This document shows positions 32,701 through 44,513 of a stretch of 64,000 nt of DNA, piece by piece (position 1 is the stretch's first letter; every line of letters begins with the position of its first letter). The stretch is from Gerris lacustris. Taxonomy: Eukaryota > Arthropoda > Insecta > Hemiptera > Gerridae. Below the pieces are notes generated by a model, which was not told where the DNA came from, ran no database searches, and saw nothing but the letters and a program-made list of their open reading frames with translations. Both the position numbers and the translations under genes were made by a program. The stretch is from contig OX578281.1 in the NCBI GenBank assembly GCA_951217055.1, forward strand, positions 34,215,036 to 34,279,035. The letters are read 5' to 3'.

Positions 32701-32992
32701 CTGATTACTTTTAGTGCAAATATTAGTAAGCGTTTTCTCGCTCAAATATATTCACATTTTAATATTAATTAATATATGTTTTGCTGTTGTAAGCAATATT
32801 TAGACACTGCAGGTTTGGTAGAGGAAGGACTGAAATAAGGAAGTAAGATATTATGTATATAATTGAGATAGACACTAATACTTAATTAGTAGTAATTTCG
32901 AACCCTCCTTGTAAGTGATTAAATGCCAAATTATAACAATGTAGTAATAAAAAACTATCCAAGATAAAATGTTTTTGTTTTTTCTAGTATAA

Positions 32993-33399
32993 ATATAACA
33001 TGGGAAGTTTGAAATTAAGTAGATTTAAAAATACTATCTTGCAAGTGACGAACGTTGATATCGATGATAAATTGCTTTAACCGATTTCCATTTTAATTTT
33101 AAGTCCTGCATAGCAACCGGTATGCAGGTTATCGCGCCAGGAATATTGTCCTTTAAGGCTTCTAGAGTTAGTAGGGATAGTTGTTGTTTATAAATTTGAC
33201 GGTTATTGTAAACATCAACCGTTGTTGGTATATATAGCCCGTATATAGGTAGGTAGCTGTGCTATAGTGTTGACAGAAACTTCAGAAAACAATTAAATCA
33301 TTGCATCGGCATCAACGTTTGTCACTTAAAAGAGATTATTTTTAAAACTAATTACTAGTAACTAATAATTAGTAAAATTTCAAACTCCCCATGTTATAT
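32993..33399. mobile_element. MITE with long inverted ends, upstream of the sirtuin gene
   Basis: Ends ATATAACATGGGAAGTTTG and CAAACTCCCCATGTTATAT, then AATT on both sides. A second inverted block lies inside (AGTGACGAACGTTGAT / ATCAACGTTTGTCACT), and a small hairpin TGCATAGC...TATGCAGG is at 33110. About 400 bp, non-coding, ending about 235 bp before the sirtuin ATG, so it may carry promoter sequence. Confidence 0.75.
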
Positions 33400-33633
33400 T
33401 ACCACTAGCAAAAAATTATATGTTTTAATCTAGAATTATGTCAAAAATCTAGTTTCAATGCCGCATCCTTTATAACTGAATGTCAAAATAATGTCGAATG
33501 TCAAATTTTGTTCTGGAAACTAATAAATGTTATATTTTTGAGTATTTTTATTTATACCATAATTTTTTTCGAACAAAATAAGTCGCACTGATTCTGGCAC
33601 AGAATTTATTCTTCTATTTTATTGATAGTTTAA

Positions 33634-36600
33634 ATGTTTGAATATCAAAGTTATGATGATAAAACCATCTTGGCAAGAAACTTGCAAACAGCGGCTAAAC
33701 TTATTGGCCAAGCAAAAAAGATAATAGTGGTTACCGGAGCTGGGGTAAGTGAAGACAACTATATTATATATCATATCCTACCCACATTATTTTTTTGCTT
33801 CAATTTTGATGTTTTTTTTTTTTAAATTAATCCTTTTTTACATTCTAAAAACGTCAGTAACTTTAGTTTTACAATAAAGTAAAGTTTTATTTTCAAATAT
33901 ATAAGATTTGCTAAATATATCGTACCGGACATAATTTTTTTTTTGCTACGATTTTGATCTTTTTTTTTAAAGTGTTCCGGTTGAAATTCTAATAAAAAGC
34001 TTCAAAATCTTTGGTTTTAAAGTCAATATGTAGAGGTTTTTTTTAAAATATAAAAAATCTCCTCACGAACATTCGGATAATGTTGTTAAAGAAGGGATAA
34101 GTATACGGATGGGGGAAAAAAATTTTTACTTTTATACACACAAGTTTTGACTTTTATATTCCTTTATCCCAAAGTAATTAGACTAAATATTATCTCTTAA
34201 TCTTAATACATAGTTATTTAGAATAGAGGATATTATTATTTATATCACAGAAGTGTGATATTCTTTTGTAATAAGAAGCATTACGTACTTTAGAGCCAAG
34301 TCACCTGTGTTGATTTCTTGAAAACGTTTCCTCTCAGCTATCGATTTATCGACTTTATCGTATTGCCGCAACTTACCGTACAACCCACTTTTCCCAACAT
34401 TACCTGTATGTGCATGAGTAGATATTTTGTAAATTTAAAAAAAGTTCAACAGGTGGTTATTTACTTTTTGATATCGATTTTCAAAAAAATCAGATTCATT
34501 TTCTTCAATATCTGGGAGACTAATTTTTTCCCCAGGAAAACGGCTTATATCGTAGAAATAGTATTTAAATTGCCCACATTTTAGAATTTTTTAATCAAAG
34601 TCGATACCGTTGACATAATTTTTTTTATATACGATTCATACGAAATATAAACATTGTATCTCTGTTTAGATGCGTAAAAAGTGATTCTTTAAGTAGTTGC
34701 ATTCATTGCGCATGCGCGTTTCATAATTCCTCATTTTTCCGCCCTAGTGCGGTAAAAAAAAGAATTCTTCACCTTAACGCACGATTAGCGAGTTTGTTTA
34801 CATTTAACAAAACTAATTTGCCGTTTGTTTAATTAAACTAACTGTTAATATCGAGTTTTTAGTGAAAAACAATGAATGATTTAAGTGATTATGACGAAAA
34901 TAAGGAGAATAATACGCCTCCCAAAATAATTAATTCGGCACAATATACTACTAATGAATTAATGTCATCTTTATCAAAAGCGAAATACAAACTTACATAC
35001 AGAAAGTATATTATTATTATTATTTTTTTTTTTTTCTGTATCTTTTATTAAAATCCAACAATCGTAGATAAAGTACGGTACGCAACTCGTGCAAAAACTG
35101 CATTTTGCTTTGTTCGTGTGATTTTACTACCCTCGCCCCTCGCTGTCGCTCGGGTGCATACTCTACACTCGCACGCAAAATGCTACTTTCCTCACTAGAC
35201 GCGTAATGTTCTAGTTCATGTTTTTAGGCGTATAGCCCCCAAATTTGGAACTAAAATTCATTTATCTGAATATGTATGCAAAATTGGCCCAGTAGTTTAG
35301 ACTCCACGCGTCTGCACAGACAACAATCATTTTTTAAAAACCACTTTTTTGGACTCAGAGGACCTCATAACGTGTAAATCCATTAAAATTGAATTTTCGA
35401 GCCATCACAATATCTTTTTATTTAAATGAGAAACAAGCCCCCCCCCCCCCGGCGAACTTTGTACCACCTAACCATATGAAATTCACACATTAAGTAAAAC
35501 GACGCCCGTGCCATCTATCGGAACATAGTTTTACTAACTTAGAAACCTTCCAGGGCATGCGTCCAACTATTCCCAAAAGTTTCATCGCTATCGGATGAAC
35601 GGTTTAGGTAGGCATAAGAGACATACAGACAAACATTCATTTTTATTTATATAGAATATAGATTTAAAAAAATTGCCATTATAAAACCAAAGTTACAGGC
35701 ATTCTTAGAATATAAACGAAACTATTAAATAACAAAAAATATCATAATCGAAGCAATAAAGTAGGTTGGATGATTTAACTTTAAGTGAAAAAAAAAAAAA
35801 AAAAAAAAAAAAATCAGGTAAGATAAAGATAATAAACCTTAGTTATTATTAGTTAACCTTAGTTTTATATATATATTATACTTTATTATTACCTTAATTA
35901 TATATTATTAGTTAACCTTATTATTATTCCTAGGAAGGAAAGGGTAATTTCTAAAACAACCTTCCGCAGCCTAGGATGTGGTGTGCCTAGGATGTGCATT
36001 TTAGGACCCCCTTCTAAAATCAACATGGAATGTTTATTTGTATTTATTCTGCTACCACGCTGTAAAATGAATAACAAAACATATATTGGATCAATTTTCA
36101 TTTGGCAGATATCGGTTTCAAGCGGTATTCCAGACTTCCGAAGCAAAGACGGCATCTATGCTAAAATCAAGGACCAGTATCCTGGAATTACAGATCCCAA
36201 TCAGCTCTTTAATATAGACTGCTTCAGGACCAACCCCGTACCTTTCTTCACCCTTCTAAGGGATGTCTTTATGAAGAAAACCCACCCTTCGCCATCTCAC
36301 AAGTAAGTAACCCTGAATCCTCAACACAATTATTTATAAGTATTATATTGAATAGTGCACAAATATGATTTCGAGAGTCTGGCCTGAAGTATATAATTGC
36401 AAAAGGTCAACTCAAAAAATAGTAACAGTTGGGGAGTTTTGGCAGCTTAATTGATTTTATATCGAAATGAAATAAAAATTCAGCTTAAATTAGCTACAAC
36501 TTAAATAGTAATTTACAGCTACCGCAGTTTTGCCCTCGCGAGATGAAATACAAATTATAATAAAGTTATGCGTGTCTCGATAGTAATTGTTTATTTTGTA

Positions 36601-39600
36601 ATGTAAATGAGTCTTTAAGAGGTTTTGATGATACAGGCATTTAAGGGATTTTAAAAATAATAATTTAAAAAATATTAAAACTATTACAAAATACATTATA
36701 TTATGCTGTGTGCTTTCTGCTCCAGGTTCGTGAAACTTTTAGATGATCGCAAACAATTACTTCGGAACTACACACAGAACGTTGATTCGTTAGAGAAGGT
36801 GGCCGGAATACGTAATGTAGTGGAATGCCACGGTAAGCGTTAACGATTCAGGTGTAAAAAGAACAAAAAACATAATACAATCTTATGGTAGGAGCTGAGA
36901 AAACGTGTTTGTTCTTTACCACTGTTAAAAGTTAGCACACGGCATTATTACCACGAGAAAGTATATTTTAAGAATAATACTTTCAACAGATTAAATTTAG
37001 AAATGAAAAGAAAAGGAACATAACTAATCATTAACAACCCAAACGTTACTTGATCATAGATAAACGCGTCTAGAGCGGAAAGTAGCATTTTGCATGCGAG
37101 TGTGGAGTTTGTACTCGAGCAAAGCAAAATGCAGTTTTCGCACGAGTTGCGTACCGTACTTTATCTACGATTGTTAGATTTTAATAATAAATACAGAAAA
37201 AAATATTTAATAAACTTCCTGTATGTAAGTTCGTATTTCTCTTTTGATATAAAGATGACATTAATTCATTAGTTGTATTTCGTGCCAAATTAATTATTTC
37301 GGGAGGAGTATTATCACTTAGTACTACTATTACTAGGAGTATTGAATCACTTTGTTTTTCACTAAAAACTAGAAATAAACCGTTACTTTAATTAAACTTA
37401 CAGCAAATAAGTTTTGTTAAAGGTAAACAAATACGCTAATCGTGCGTTAAGGTGAAGAATTATAAACGCACATGCTCAATGAATACAAATACGAAAAGAA
37501 TCACTGTCTTCGCATCTAAACAGATACAAGGTTTATATTTCGTATAAATCGTAGCTATTTTATATATAATTATTAATTTTAGCTTTGGTCCAATTTGGTG
37601 CCTGAACTCTGTTAAATAAAATAGAATAAAGAACATGAACTTTCAGCAATAATTTATTTTCTACAAATTATTGCTAAGTAATAAAAAAAAGGCTTTATTG
37701 AAACAAGCTTGTAGAAAAATAAATATTCCTGCTTTTCAATTTTTAAAAGATGACATAGAAGAAAAACTGCATTTTGAATCTAGTATTCTATCTAGTGAAT
37801 ACAATGGAAATACTGTTTTATTTACAGTAAAAAATAACTGTGATCGACACTCGACACCATGAAATTTAACAATAAAAACAGAACTAAGTGCTATAGTGCA
37901 ATTTTTAGAAAAAACAAAATTATTTCGGCAAATATTTTATCTTCTCTCTGTACTTTGACAGGGGCTACAGCCAATTTGAATGGCTAGTGGCTCATTTTTA
38001 CTGACTGTGTTCTGTTACAATCCTTTGTATAAATAGTTAATCCTCGTTGCCTCGTTATGCCTGCTTAAAATTTATGTTCCACCTTAAAAAAGCTGATCGA
38101 AAATTCCTTTTATAGGTAATATTTGTAAAAAAAAAAAAAAAAAAAAATTTAAGATCCTAGATTAAGTGGCTCTCAAGATATTAGAATCTTAACTATTTAT
38201 TATAAATATCCGCCTTCTGAATTAAAATGGTGGATCACAAACACATACTCTACTTAGATGACGTCTAAACCAATAAAGGAAGTAATATATCAAGTTTGGA
38301 TATTCTAGCGTTTCGATTTCAGAGATTTAGAAGATGGTACATAGATAACACACGTATATATTGTAAAATTTGCTTTCTTTTTATAAAACATGTTAATGTT
38401 GTATGAATTAACTTATTTCCAAATTTCAAAGTTCAGACCAAATAATTCGGAACATGTAGCAACCAAAAAAATCTATTTTAGAAGGCTTCCATCTTGAATA
38501 TAAACGACGGATCAAAATATTCTTTCATTGCGAAGGTCTACAACATTAGAGCAAACTTTAGCAAAATTAATTCTATAATTCTATAATTAACAGATTTCAA
38601 GATGTAATTATGTGAAAAAGAAGCTCATAAGTTGCAACCATCTTGAAAATGATTGAGTATTTGGGGATGAAACTATGACTATAACTACAAATATATGTGC
38701 CAAATTTAAAGATACCTAAAATAATGGAAGCTACTATAAAGAACATAAACACACATCAAAATACACCCACTTTTATAAATTTTCATTAACCCGGATATAA
38801 GATCGGGAATCTATGAAAATGAAGTGAAAATTATTTAACGCTACTTTGCTTTACCCTTATGTTTCAGGTACATTGGAAACAGCTACTTGTATTGATTGTG
38901 GATATGAGACAAAGAAGTACGCTGTCAAACCGTCAGTTATGCAAAATATCATTCCATACTGCCCGGAATGTATCAAACGTAAAGATTGTATTTAACAGAA
39001 TTTAGCATAGAATCAGATTTAAGCTGGGACTTGCACAAGTTGTATTAAATGATTTTGAGAGTAAAAAACAAATTTAAAAAGAAATTTAAAAAAGAAATGA
39101 TTAATTTTAAGGGTGCGTGCTTAAAGGCTATTATGCAATCCTTTTATGTTTGAGTAAAATTTCTGCAATCTTTAACATTATATACCGAGCTCTTACAGTT
39201 CTTCCAGGATGAACATGAAGCGTTGCATAACATGATAAAAATAAAAAATAACTTATTTTTGACAAACGACAGGAGTATAGCTTGAGATCACAATAAAGTA
39301 TTTTGAAAATTTTAATTTCACTCAATATTTTAGCGAATTTTCGAAGAAAATTAAGCTCTCCAAGGAAATCGGTTTTAGACCATTCTTAATCGATTCCTGA
39401 AATTTAACATTATTTTTATGTATGTACGCATGCATTTATATAATATAAATATATGTGTAATATTATGTATGTGTCACTCCAGACGATATCTCACCCTATC
39501 ATGCACTTAAAAAATCAAAAAAAAAAAAAATAATAAAATGTCAATAATATCAAAAGAAAGGATGAGTTCGTTGGACAGAATTTTTGGAGTCTATTAAGGG

Positions 39601-41123
39601 GTCAAACTTTGACAATTCCCCTCTTTCATATGAAAATATGATGAAAGTGTACATAACATCAATTACTGTATTCTTAAAGAGCTTTCTAACAATATGCATC
39701 TTGAAGGGTATATACTATTTTGACTTTTGTACCTCGTACCCCTGTGTACCATTTTTACTTTTCCTCCTTGCCTATAGTAGGAAAAGTATTGTTTTCACCC
39801 AAAATTTTTTTTTTTCGAGATTTCAACGGAATTATCCGTTTTGGGTGTTTTTAAGGCCTCCTGAGTAGTTTTCAGCATGACGTCTGTATGTGTGTATGTT
39901 ATCATCGTAGCGCCCAAGGTATTTAACCTAGAGAGTTGAACTTGGCAGATAAATCGGTCCTTACCTGTAGTGGTGCCGCCCGGAAAATCAACTTTTTCCG
40001 TCATCTTGAACCCAGTTTGCTGTCAGCAAAAATTTAAAAAAATCGAAAATAATCCTGATCGAGTTGAAATTTGGTACGAATGTGCCTCTCTGTATGACGA
40101 ACAAGCACATCAAATTTCATTTTGATATGGGCCGCCATTTTAAAGTTATATCAATTTTTGTATTTTGAAACTATAACGGTTAAAATACCTAAATTATAAA
40201 TACGTTTGTGACATATATCATATTAGGCCAAGAGCGAAAAAATTCCGATAAAACTGAATTTTGGTCCCCTGATGAACATATTAATTTTTCTCCCTCGAGG
40301 GAGGTTTGCTTTGACCGCCATTTTGAAAAAAAGGGTCCAAAATTGGTTTTTGGCCAATATCTTCGTTCTTATCGATGATACGACAAAAATAGATATTGTC
40401 AAATTTGTAGGACTTTAAATTGTCAACAAAATAAGTTCAACGTCATTATACGCTAAAGTCAATAGTTTCAAAGCTATAGCTCTGCGAAGTGCTACATATT
40501 TCTGCACCCGCATGAAATGGGAGTTTTTCAACTCCACTACTCGCTCGCGGCACCGGTAAAATCGAGTTTCTATATAGAATCAAACTACGGGGTACATTAT
40601 TTATTATCGAGTGTCAATGTATTTTTCATCTGAAAATCTAAAAAATGTCGCACTTCGCAGAGGTATAGCTTCGAAACTATTGACTTGAGCGTATAATGAC
40701 ATTGAACCTTTTTTGTTGATAATTTAAAGTCCTACAAATTTTATATCTATTTTTGTCGTATCATCGATGAGAACGAAGATATTGGCCAACAACCGAATTT
40801 CGGTCCCATTTTTTCAAAATGGCGGCCAAAGCAGACTCCCTCGAGGGGGAAAAATTAATATGTTTATCAGGGGACCAAAATTCAGTTTTATAAGAATTTT
40901 TTCTCGTTCAAAGTCTCTGGCGCTTGGCCTATATTGTTGGAACCGGAAAAAATTGGAACCGGAACAAATATAAAAAAAAGCCCGATGAAATTCTATTATT
41001 AGTTTAAAAGATATAATTATTTATTAGTACGATAATTTTGATGTCAACGTTTGTTTACATCTGTCAAAACACTGCCAAACTTCAAATAATAAATTAAAAA
41101 AAAAAAAATACATAGAAATTAAT

Positions 41124-41163
<40 letters not shown>

Positions 41164-42087
41164 ATGATAATAAATCAGTTAGTTCAAAACGGTCACCCAT
41201 TCAAGTACTTACCACGTCCAATGCTGCTTCCTCCTGCTGAAGCAGCAAGAGAGACCACTTTAGTGGCCTCCGAAGTGAGGAAAAGTTCCGAGGTACCCCG
41301 TACCCGATTTTTTTTTTTTAAATTTATTGTGTTTGTATCTTTTATAAAACGCAGATTTCTTTCAAAATTCGCTCATTAAGTCATGGTGCATGACTGGATT
41401 TTTTTATTTACTTTCTTTGTCATTAAATGTACCAACTAACTTTGGAATTCCATTTTTAGCCAGTGATTATTAATCTCGTCGTATCAAAATTATCTCGATT
41501 ATACCTAAAAAATGTCCCTTGTTTGGAATGAACGGATGGAAACTTCTAAAAGCGATGTTATGTTCAGCTGGATATTTTAGTATGTACATTATAGTTTCAG
41601 CACATGAGGGGGCTGCCTGATCCAAAGGACCCCCTAACGGCGGCCCTGCTAACTACCTCATTTAATAAAGCACCTCTAAGACCTTAATGTACATTTAATA
41701 ATAATTTCCACTTTACTTGATTTCATAGATGATAAAAAAGGTGTTCTTAAGCCTGACATTGTATTCTTCGGAGAAGATTTACCATCAAGTTACAGGAAAG
41801 CGCTAGAAAATGACAAAATTGTCTGTGATCTACTGTTAGTCATTGGCTCCTCGTTATCAGTACATCCTGTCGCGTCGTTACCAAGTCAGTTACCATACTT
41901 TAATTACTATTGACCTATCCTTACTATTAATAAATATCAATAATTATCGACTACAAAAATGATCTAAAGATTTTGAACCTTTTCCTTTGAAGAAGAAAAT
42001 AAAATGGTATATAAACTAAACTCATTTGAGTCAGGTATTAACTTATGAATAAAGGCTTTGGGATACGCTTTCACATTAAAATATATA

Positions 42088-42148
<61 letters not shown>

Positions 42149-42308
42149 GCAAATTATTTGCTTTTTTGCAGAGCATTTAAGAAGAGACGTTCCAAAAATT
42201 CTTATAAACAAAAGTCCAGTGACAAGTGTTCATTTCGATTTGCAGCTAATCGGAGACTCGGACGAAATATCAAATACCATTTCGAGACTAATACAAGTTA
42301 ATTATTAA
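33634..42308 (+). CDS. SIRT1-like NAD+-dependent protein deacetylase, compact form (6 exons, 271 aa)
   Basis: Exons: 33634-33744, 36109-36302, 36726-36832, 38868-38978, 41729-41884, 42172-42308. All borders are GT-AG with agreeing phases. Class I sirtuin motifs in order: [18 protein letters not shown] (NAD-binding loop), NYTQNVD, ECHG (catalytic His), two zinc pairs CIDC and [23 protein letters not shown] and ILINKSP. All expected catalytic, NAD and zinc residues are present, so deacylase activity is likely; SIRT1 proteins are usually nuclear. An in-frame TAA directly precedes the ATG, and TAA follows soon after the Rossmann fold, so the long SIRT1 tails are absent. An unseen 5' exon spliced inside exon 1 cannot be excluded. 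Exon 4 uses donor C|GTAAAG shortly before an intronic stop. AATAAA-type signals follow at 42318. Confidence 0.9.
33745..36108 (+). other. Sirtuin intron 1, repeat-rich
   Basis: Holds a family B fragment (34130-34270), one arm of an inverted repeat pair (34620-35207), a possible LINE-type tail at about 35460-35655 (ATCGGATGAACGGTTTAGG, GACATACAGACAAACATTCA, TTTTTATTTATATAGA), a 13-nt poly(C) and a poly(A) run at 35790-35813. No exon is missing between VVTGAG and ISVSS. Confidence 0.6.
34620..35207 (+). repeat. Inverted repeat pair, left copy (sirtuin intron 1)
   Basis: Matches 37072-37568 in inverse orientation over most of its length: AAATATAAAC, TGTTTAGATGCG, CACCTTAACGCACGATTAGCG, AATGAATTAATGTCATCTTT, CTTACATACAG, and GTACGGTACGCAACTCGTGC with GCATTTTGC near the end. 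An ATG at 34872 opens 59 codons ([17 protein letters not shown]...) that resemble a polar N-terminus; the other copy has lost this ATG. Probably a truncated or non-autonomous transposon. Confidence 0.75.
36833..38867 (+). other. Sirtuin intron 3
   Basis: Donor GTAAGC, acceptor TTTCAG. Besides the inverted repeat copy it is AT-rich, with a poly(A) run at 38130-38148. The open frame near 37671-37861 lacks any recognised family. Confidence 0.5.
37072..37568 (-). repeat. Inverted repeat pair, right copy (sirtuin intron 3)
   Basis: Inverse copy of 34620-35207; together they flank sirtuin exons 2 and 3. Differences include scattered substitutions and loss of the ATG that starts the 59-codon frame in the left copy. 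Confidence 0.75.
39310..41400 (+). repeat. Dispersed repeat family C, copy 2 (sirtuin intron 4), enlarged
   Basis: Starts TTTTAGCGAATTTTCGAAGAAAATTAAGC and ends AAGTCATGGTGCATGACTGG, matching the ends of copies 1 and 3. It shares GTGTCACTCCAGACGATATC, ATGAGTTCGTTGGACAG and ATATGCATCTTGAAGGGTA blocks, then holds about 1.5 kb extra, including the palindrome at 40218-40934. Confidence 0.65.
40218..40934. repeat. Large palindrome in sirtuin intron 4
   Basis: Arms of about 290-300 bp around a centre near 40576. Mirror blocks include TTAATTTTTCTCCCTCGAGGG / CCCTCGAGGGGGAAAAATTAA, ATCGATGATACGACAAAAATAGATAT / ATATCTATTTTTGTCGTATCATCGAT, and GTCAATAGTTTC / GAAACTATTGAC. Outer ends are AGGCCAAGAGCG / CGCTTGGCCTA. 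Non-coding. Confidence 0.8.
42080..42143. repeat. (TA)n microsatellite just upstream of sirtuin exon 6
   Basis: TA repeats end 28 bp before the last acceptor (TTTTTTGCAG), so they sit in the branch-point region of intron 5. Length variation here could affect splicing (inference). Confidence 0.9.
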
Positions 42309-44380
42309 ATTAGAAAACAAATAAAAAATAAAATTATGAATTAAATTAATATCAATATTTGTTCATTTATACAAATAATATAATGTGAAGTATATTATCT
42401 CTTTGAGGACAGAGGTATGTACATATTGTAAGGTTGTTCCCCTGGCCTGAGGTTTTTTTTCTACCTTAGACACGTCTCTGCCTATAATTAAACTAATTTA
42501 TAATATATTATTACACAAAGACAATTTATAAACCCTATGTATGTGTATAAATACGTAAAAAGCTTAAATAGTAATAAGAAAGGGTAGGGAAAACCGGGTT
42601 TAGTCTGGATAATATAGTAAATTAAGTATAAAAGAGTTCGCAATGCCTGAGGAATTTCATAAATGGGAAAAATCCCTAAGCCTAGAGGCTAGCTGCATAA
42701 GGACAAGGTGCGAAATCTCGTCTATAATTTCTTTACCATCTTCAACCCTCAATGTATCTATTGGGCTCTTCTGTGAACATTCATAATATCCTAGACAGCC
42801 AAGAGATAGTGCTAGATATACTTAAATAAATTTACACTGACAGTACCTACCGTGCCTCCAAACAAGAAAAATTTGAAGACGTAAATTTACGCCCATAGGC
42901 TTTTTGCGAAGAAAATTGAAAACGTAAGAAGAAAATTGAAAACGTAAATTTACTCCCATAGGGCTTAAAGGGTGCGTATGGTATTAAAAAATTTCCTTTT
43001 TTTAATTTGATAAAATATTTTTTTTATATTGCATGCAGAAGGTGTTACTCCATTAAAGCATGATATTATGTTTATCTGATTATTCTTGCTGTGCTTAGCG
43101 AAGGAATAACACATGGTAGACATGTTGAGACATTCCAAACTTCAAGAATGTTTAATAAAGAAAATACCAATGTGTTTCTTCCAGGCCTCTTTCTTTTAGG
43201 CCGGAATAACTCTGCCTTCTCAACAATAAAACTTGGCCTTTAAAACACCTTATTGGCGTATTTTTATGGTCCACTATGTAAAAGGTTAACTTTTAAACTA
43301 AATTAAATATTTAACCCCTAGAAATTCTTTAGCATAAACATTCGAAACATTATGATATCTTAGTATAACGAGCAAATGTAAAATTATAAATTTAATTTAG
43401 AAAAAGTAGGTAGAAGCATTAAATTGGTAGAAATACACTATAACTTTTTTTTACCCAACTCTATTATTTTTTTTTTTTTTTTTTAACTTCGTTTCCTTAA
43501 AAGAAAGTCAAATAAAATTTCTGGAAAATTTTAAACATCAGTGTGAAAGAAAATGAGGTGGTTTAAAATTATGAGACAGACCACAAAACTTGGGGGGGGG
43601 GGGGGGGGGGAGTAAAGGTGTTTTGCAGGTCTTTCGTGAACTTGAACTAAAGCTGAGCCAGCAAGCGGATGCAGACAGAGGGGACGGACCCTAGGAAATA
43701 ATTTATAGGATCCCGGCATCAGTGCACCTTAACCCTACCTGAAAAATCGACTAAAAACTTTGTCTCTTGCCTTGAAATTAGGTTCAAAGAGTAGTGGGGC
43801 TCTTGGGAAAATAAAACTTGGACCCTGAAAAATTTAACTTATACAAAGAAATACAATCTGCTACTAACCGACGAAATAACTAATGTTTTCCTTTCATCCT
43901 CTTTATTCAAATTAATTTACTTCAAAAAATTATAAATTAATTAAACGATACAATTTCATTATGTACAGCAAAAAAAGAAAAAACTTACTTACTTAATTAG
44001 TCAAGCATAAAGAAATAAATAACACAAAATAGTATCAACTAGTCTAATAATAATAATAATAATATAGATCAGGTTTACACGTAAACAAGATTGTGTTATT
44101 TTAATTTTCTGTTTTGAATTATACATTAATAACACAATAATAATTAAATAGAGAAAAAAATGTATCTAAAAAATATGAATTGCAACAAAAATAAGATTTT
44201 ATGTCAACTGACTGGTTTAAATTATTCAAATTTGCATTGGAAATAAGAGAATGAATTAGTTTGCAAAATAATCTATTATTTACTTTTAAGTATAACAGGT
44301 TTCTTTAATTAAAATTAAACATTTCATTTTTAAGTTTTAGGTAGTATTCATACTAATGAATATAGGTAGTATTCATATTA

Positions 44381-44513
44381 ATTTAAATCAAATTATAATT
44401 ATTTTTATCAAAGGCAGACAGACAGAGAAAAATAGATTCCAGCGCCGGGACTGGCGTCTATTTTTATCTGTCTGTCTCCCTTTGTTAATAATAATTATAA
44501 TTTGATTTAAATT
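44381..44513. repeat. Short perfect-type palindrome, arms about 65 bp
   Basis: ATTTAAATCAAATTATAATT at left is mirrored by AATTATAATTTGATTTAAAT at right, with CAGACAGACAG / CTGTCTGTCTG and AAAAATAGA / TCTATTTTT inside and almost no loop (near 44448). It could be a MITE or form a hairpin RNA. Confidence 0.8.

Noticed and set aside
38979..38995. Sirtuin ending at the TAA after [11 protein letters not shown]
   Set aside because: A GT donor at 38979 joins in phase to 41729, restoring FFGEDLP and GSSL motifs that a sirtuin needs.
42045..42308. 87-codon frame through the TA repeat into sirtuin exon 6
   Set aside because: Only the part from 42172 is coding; the upstream part is intron and microsatellite.
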